Source of the DNA: Mycolicibacterium tusciae JS617
GTDB taxonomy: Bacteria; Actinomycetota; Actinomycetes; Mycobacteriales; Mycobacteriaceae
Length of the DNA stretch: 64,000 nucleotides
Direction: 5' to 3'
NCBI RefSeq assembly: GCF_000243415.2
Contig: NZ_KI912270.1
Location: 930,001 to 994,000, forward strand
Part shown: positions 63,639-64,000 of the stretch, in pieces
How positions within the stretch are numbered: position 1 is the stretch's first letter
Layout of the letters: each line of letters begins with the position of its first letter
Translations under genes and position numbers: made by a program
The notes under the pieces: model-generated
Seen by the model: the letters and a program-made list of their open reading frames with translations, nothing else
Database searches by the model: none
What the model was told of the DNA's origin: nothing

Positions 63639-64000
63639 TCACCGGAGCGCGGCGGCGGTCACCTCGTCGGCGGGCAGAAACGCCTCGATGGACAGTTCGG
63701 CGGCAGTGAGGTCGATCGCTGTGCCGAACGTCGTCACGGTTGACAGGAACGTCAGCAGCTGGCCCTGTGGGGTGTAAAGCTCCAGTGGGACCGCAACGCC
63801 GCCGAGATCGCGGGTCTCGTCGAATCCGCCTGGAAACGACTCGATCTCGGCCAACAACGCTGACAGTTCGTCCGACCCGCTCACCGCGGCTTCTCGGCGC
63901 AGTCTCTCGACGACATGGTGTCGCCACTGCGCGAGGTTGCGAATCCGCGGTGCCAGCCCCTCCGGATGCAACGAGATACGAAGTGCATTTGGCCGCTCGA
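63639..64000 (-). CDS. MmyB-type XRE transcriptional regulator (C-terminal part)
   Basis: The gene runs off the right edge, so the N-terminal HTH is not visible. The 120 residues seen belong to the MmyB-like ligand-binding domain: LRISLHPEGLAPRIRNLAQWRHHVVERLRRE, LLAEIESFPGG, VPLELYTPQGQLLTFLSTVTTFGTAIDLTAAELSIEAFLPAD. These regulators typically bind fatty acids. The frame is open to the window end. Confidence 0.87.
   Translation of the reverse strand, partial: ERPNALRISLHPEGLAPRIRNLAQWRHHVVERLRREAAVSGSDELSALLAEIESFPGGFDETRDLGGVAVPLELYTPQGQLLTFLSTVTTFGTAIDLTAAELSIEAFLPADEVTAAALR

Overview
The window looks like chromosomal DNA of a rapidly growing mycobacterium (Mycolicibacterium type). The evidence is an antigen 85 mycolyltransferase, a cyclopropane/methoxy mycolate synthase paralogue, an LpqH-type lipoprotein, secreted MPT53-like DsbE with CcdA, F420-type LLM and PPOX enzymes, a 13E12-family HNH protein, high GC, and many GTG/TTG starts with 4-bp ATGA/GTGA overlaps. 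Much of the gene order matches, from memory, the M. tuberculosis Rv1872c-Rv1886c neighbourhood (lldD2, DUF1810, Rv1874-like, PPOX, bfrA, EmrB-type MFS, glnA3, amidohydrolase, SDR, SRPBCC, fbp), opened up by accessory insertions.

Layout. 1-9 kb: partial antigen 85, lldD2 behind a remnant of a membrane adenylate cyclase, DUF1810, an overlapping amylase/deaminase pair, a TPR protein, and a TetR gene followed by a frameshifted DUF3533 membrane gene. 9-14 kb: a GntR-controlled operon with a biuret-amidohydrolase-like enzyme, an allophanate-hydrolase-like amidase and a nucleobase-type permease. 14-18 kb: an alpha/beta hydrolase and divergent TetR, a hotdog thioesterase behind a KstR-like box, and a FUSC membrane protein. 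18-21 kb: a compact set that looks like a thiocyanate hydrolase with fused beta/alpha subunits, a gamma subunit with a His-Asp tail, and a P15K-like activator, preceded by a small leader ORF. 21-27 kb: two intact insertion sequences of different families, each with clean target duplications and each interrupting a recognisable gene (PPOX; 13E12). 27-34 kb: a bacterioferritin / Bfd / tandem-DAB locus around three IdeR-like boxes, a frameshifted drug transporter, a second KstR-like box before an AhpD-like gene, then glnA3 coupled to a FluG-type amidohydrolase. 34-48 kb: mixed catabolic and envelope genes (D-aminoacylase/SDR operon, Tat lipoprotein hydrolase, cupredoxin, HAD, Rv2629-like protein, GT39-type membrane protein, LLM, MPT53/CcdA). 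48-64 kb: mycolate-modifying methyltransferase, an MFS with a winged-helix-like tail, ureohydrolase, threonine dehydratase-like enzyme, POT transporter, L,D-transpeptidase, a GntR/fatty-acid-hydroxylase pair, LpqH-like lipoprotein, and the end of an MmyB-type regulator.

No rRNA, tRNA or CRISPR array was seen. The features most worth following are the thiocyanate-hydrolase-like cluster with its leader ORF, the iron-box locus pairing an unknown tandem-DAB protein with Bfd and BfrA, and the compact biuret/allophanate operon.
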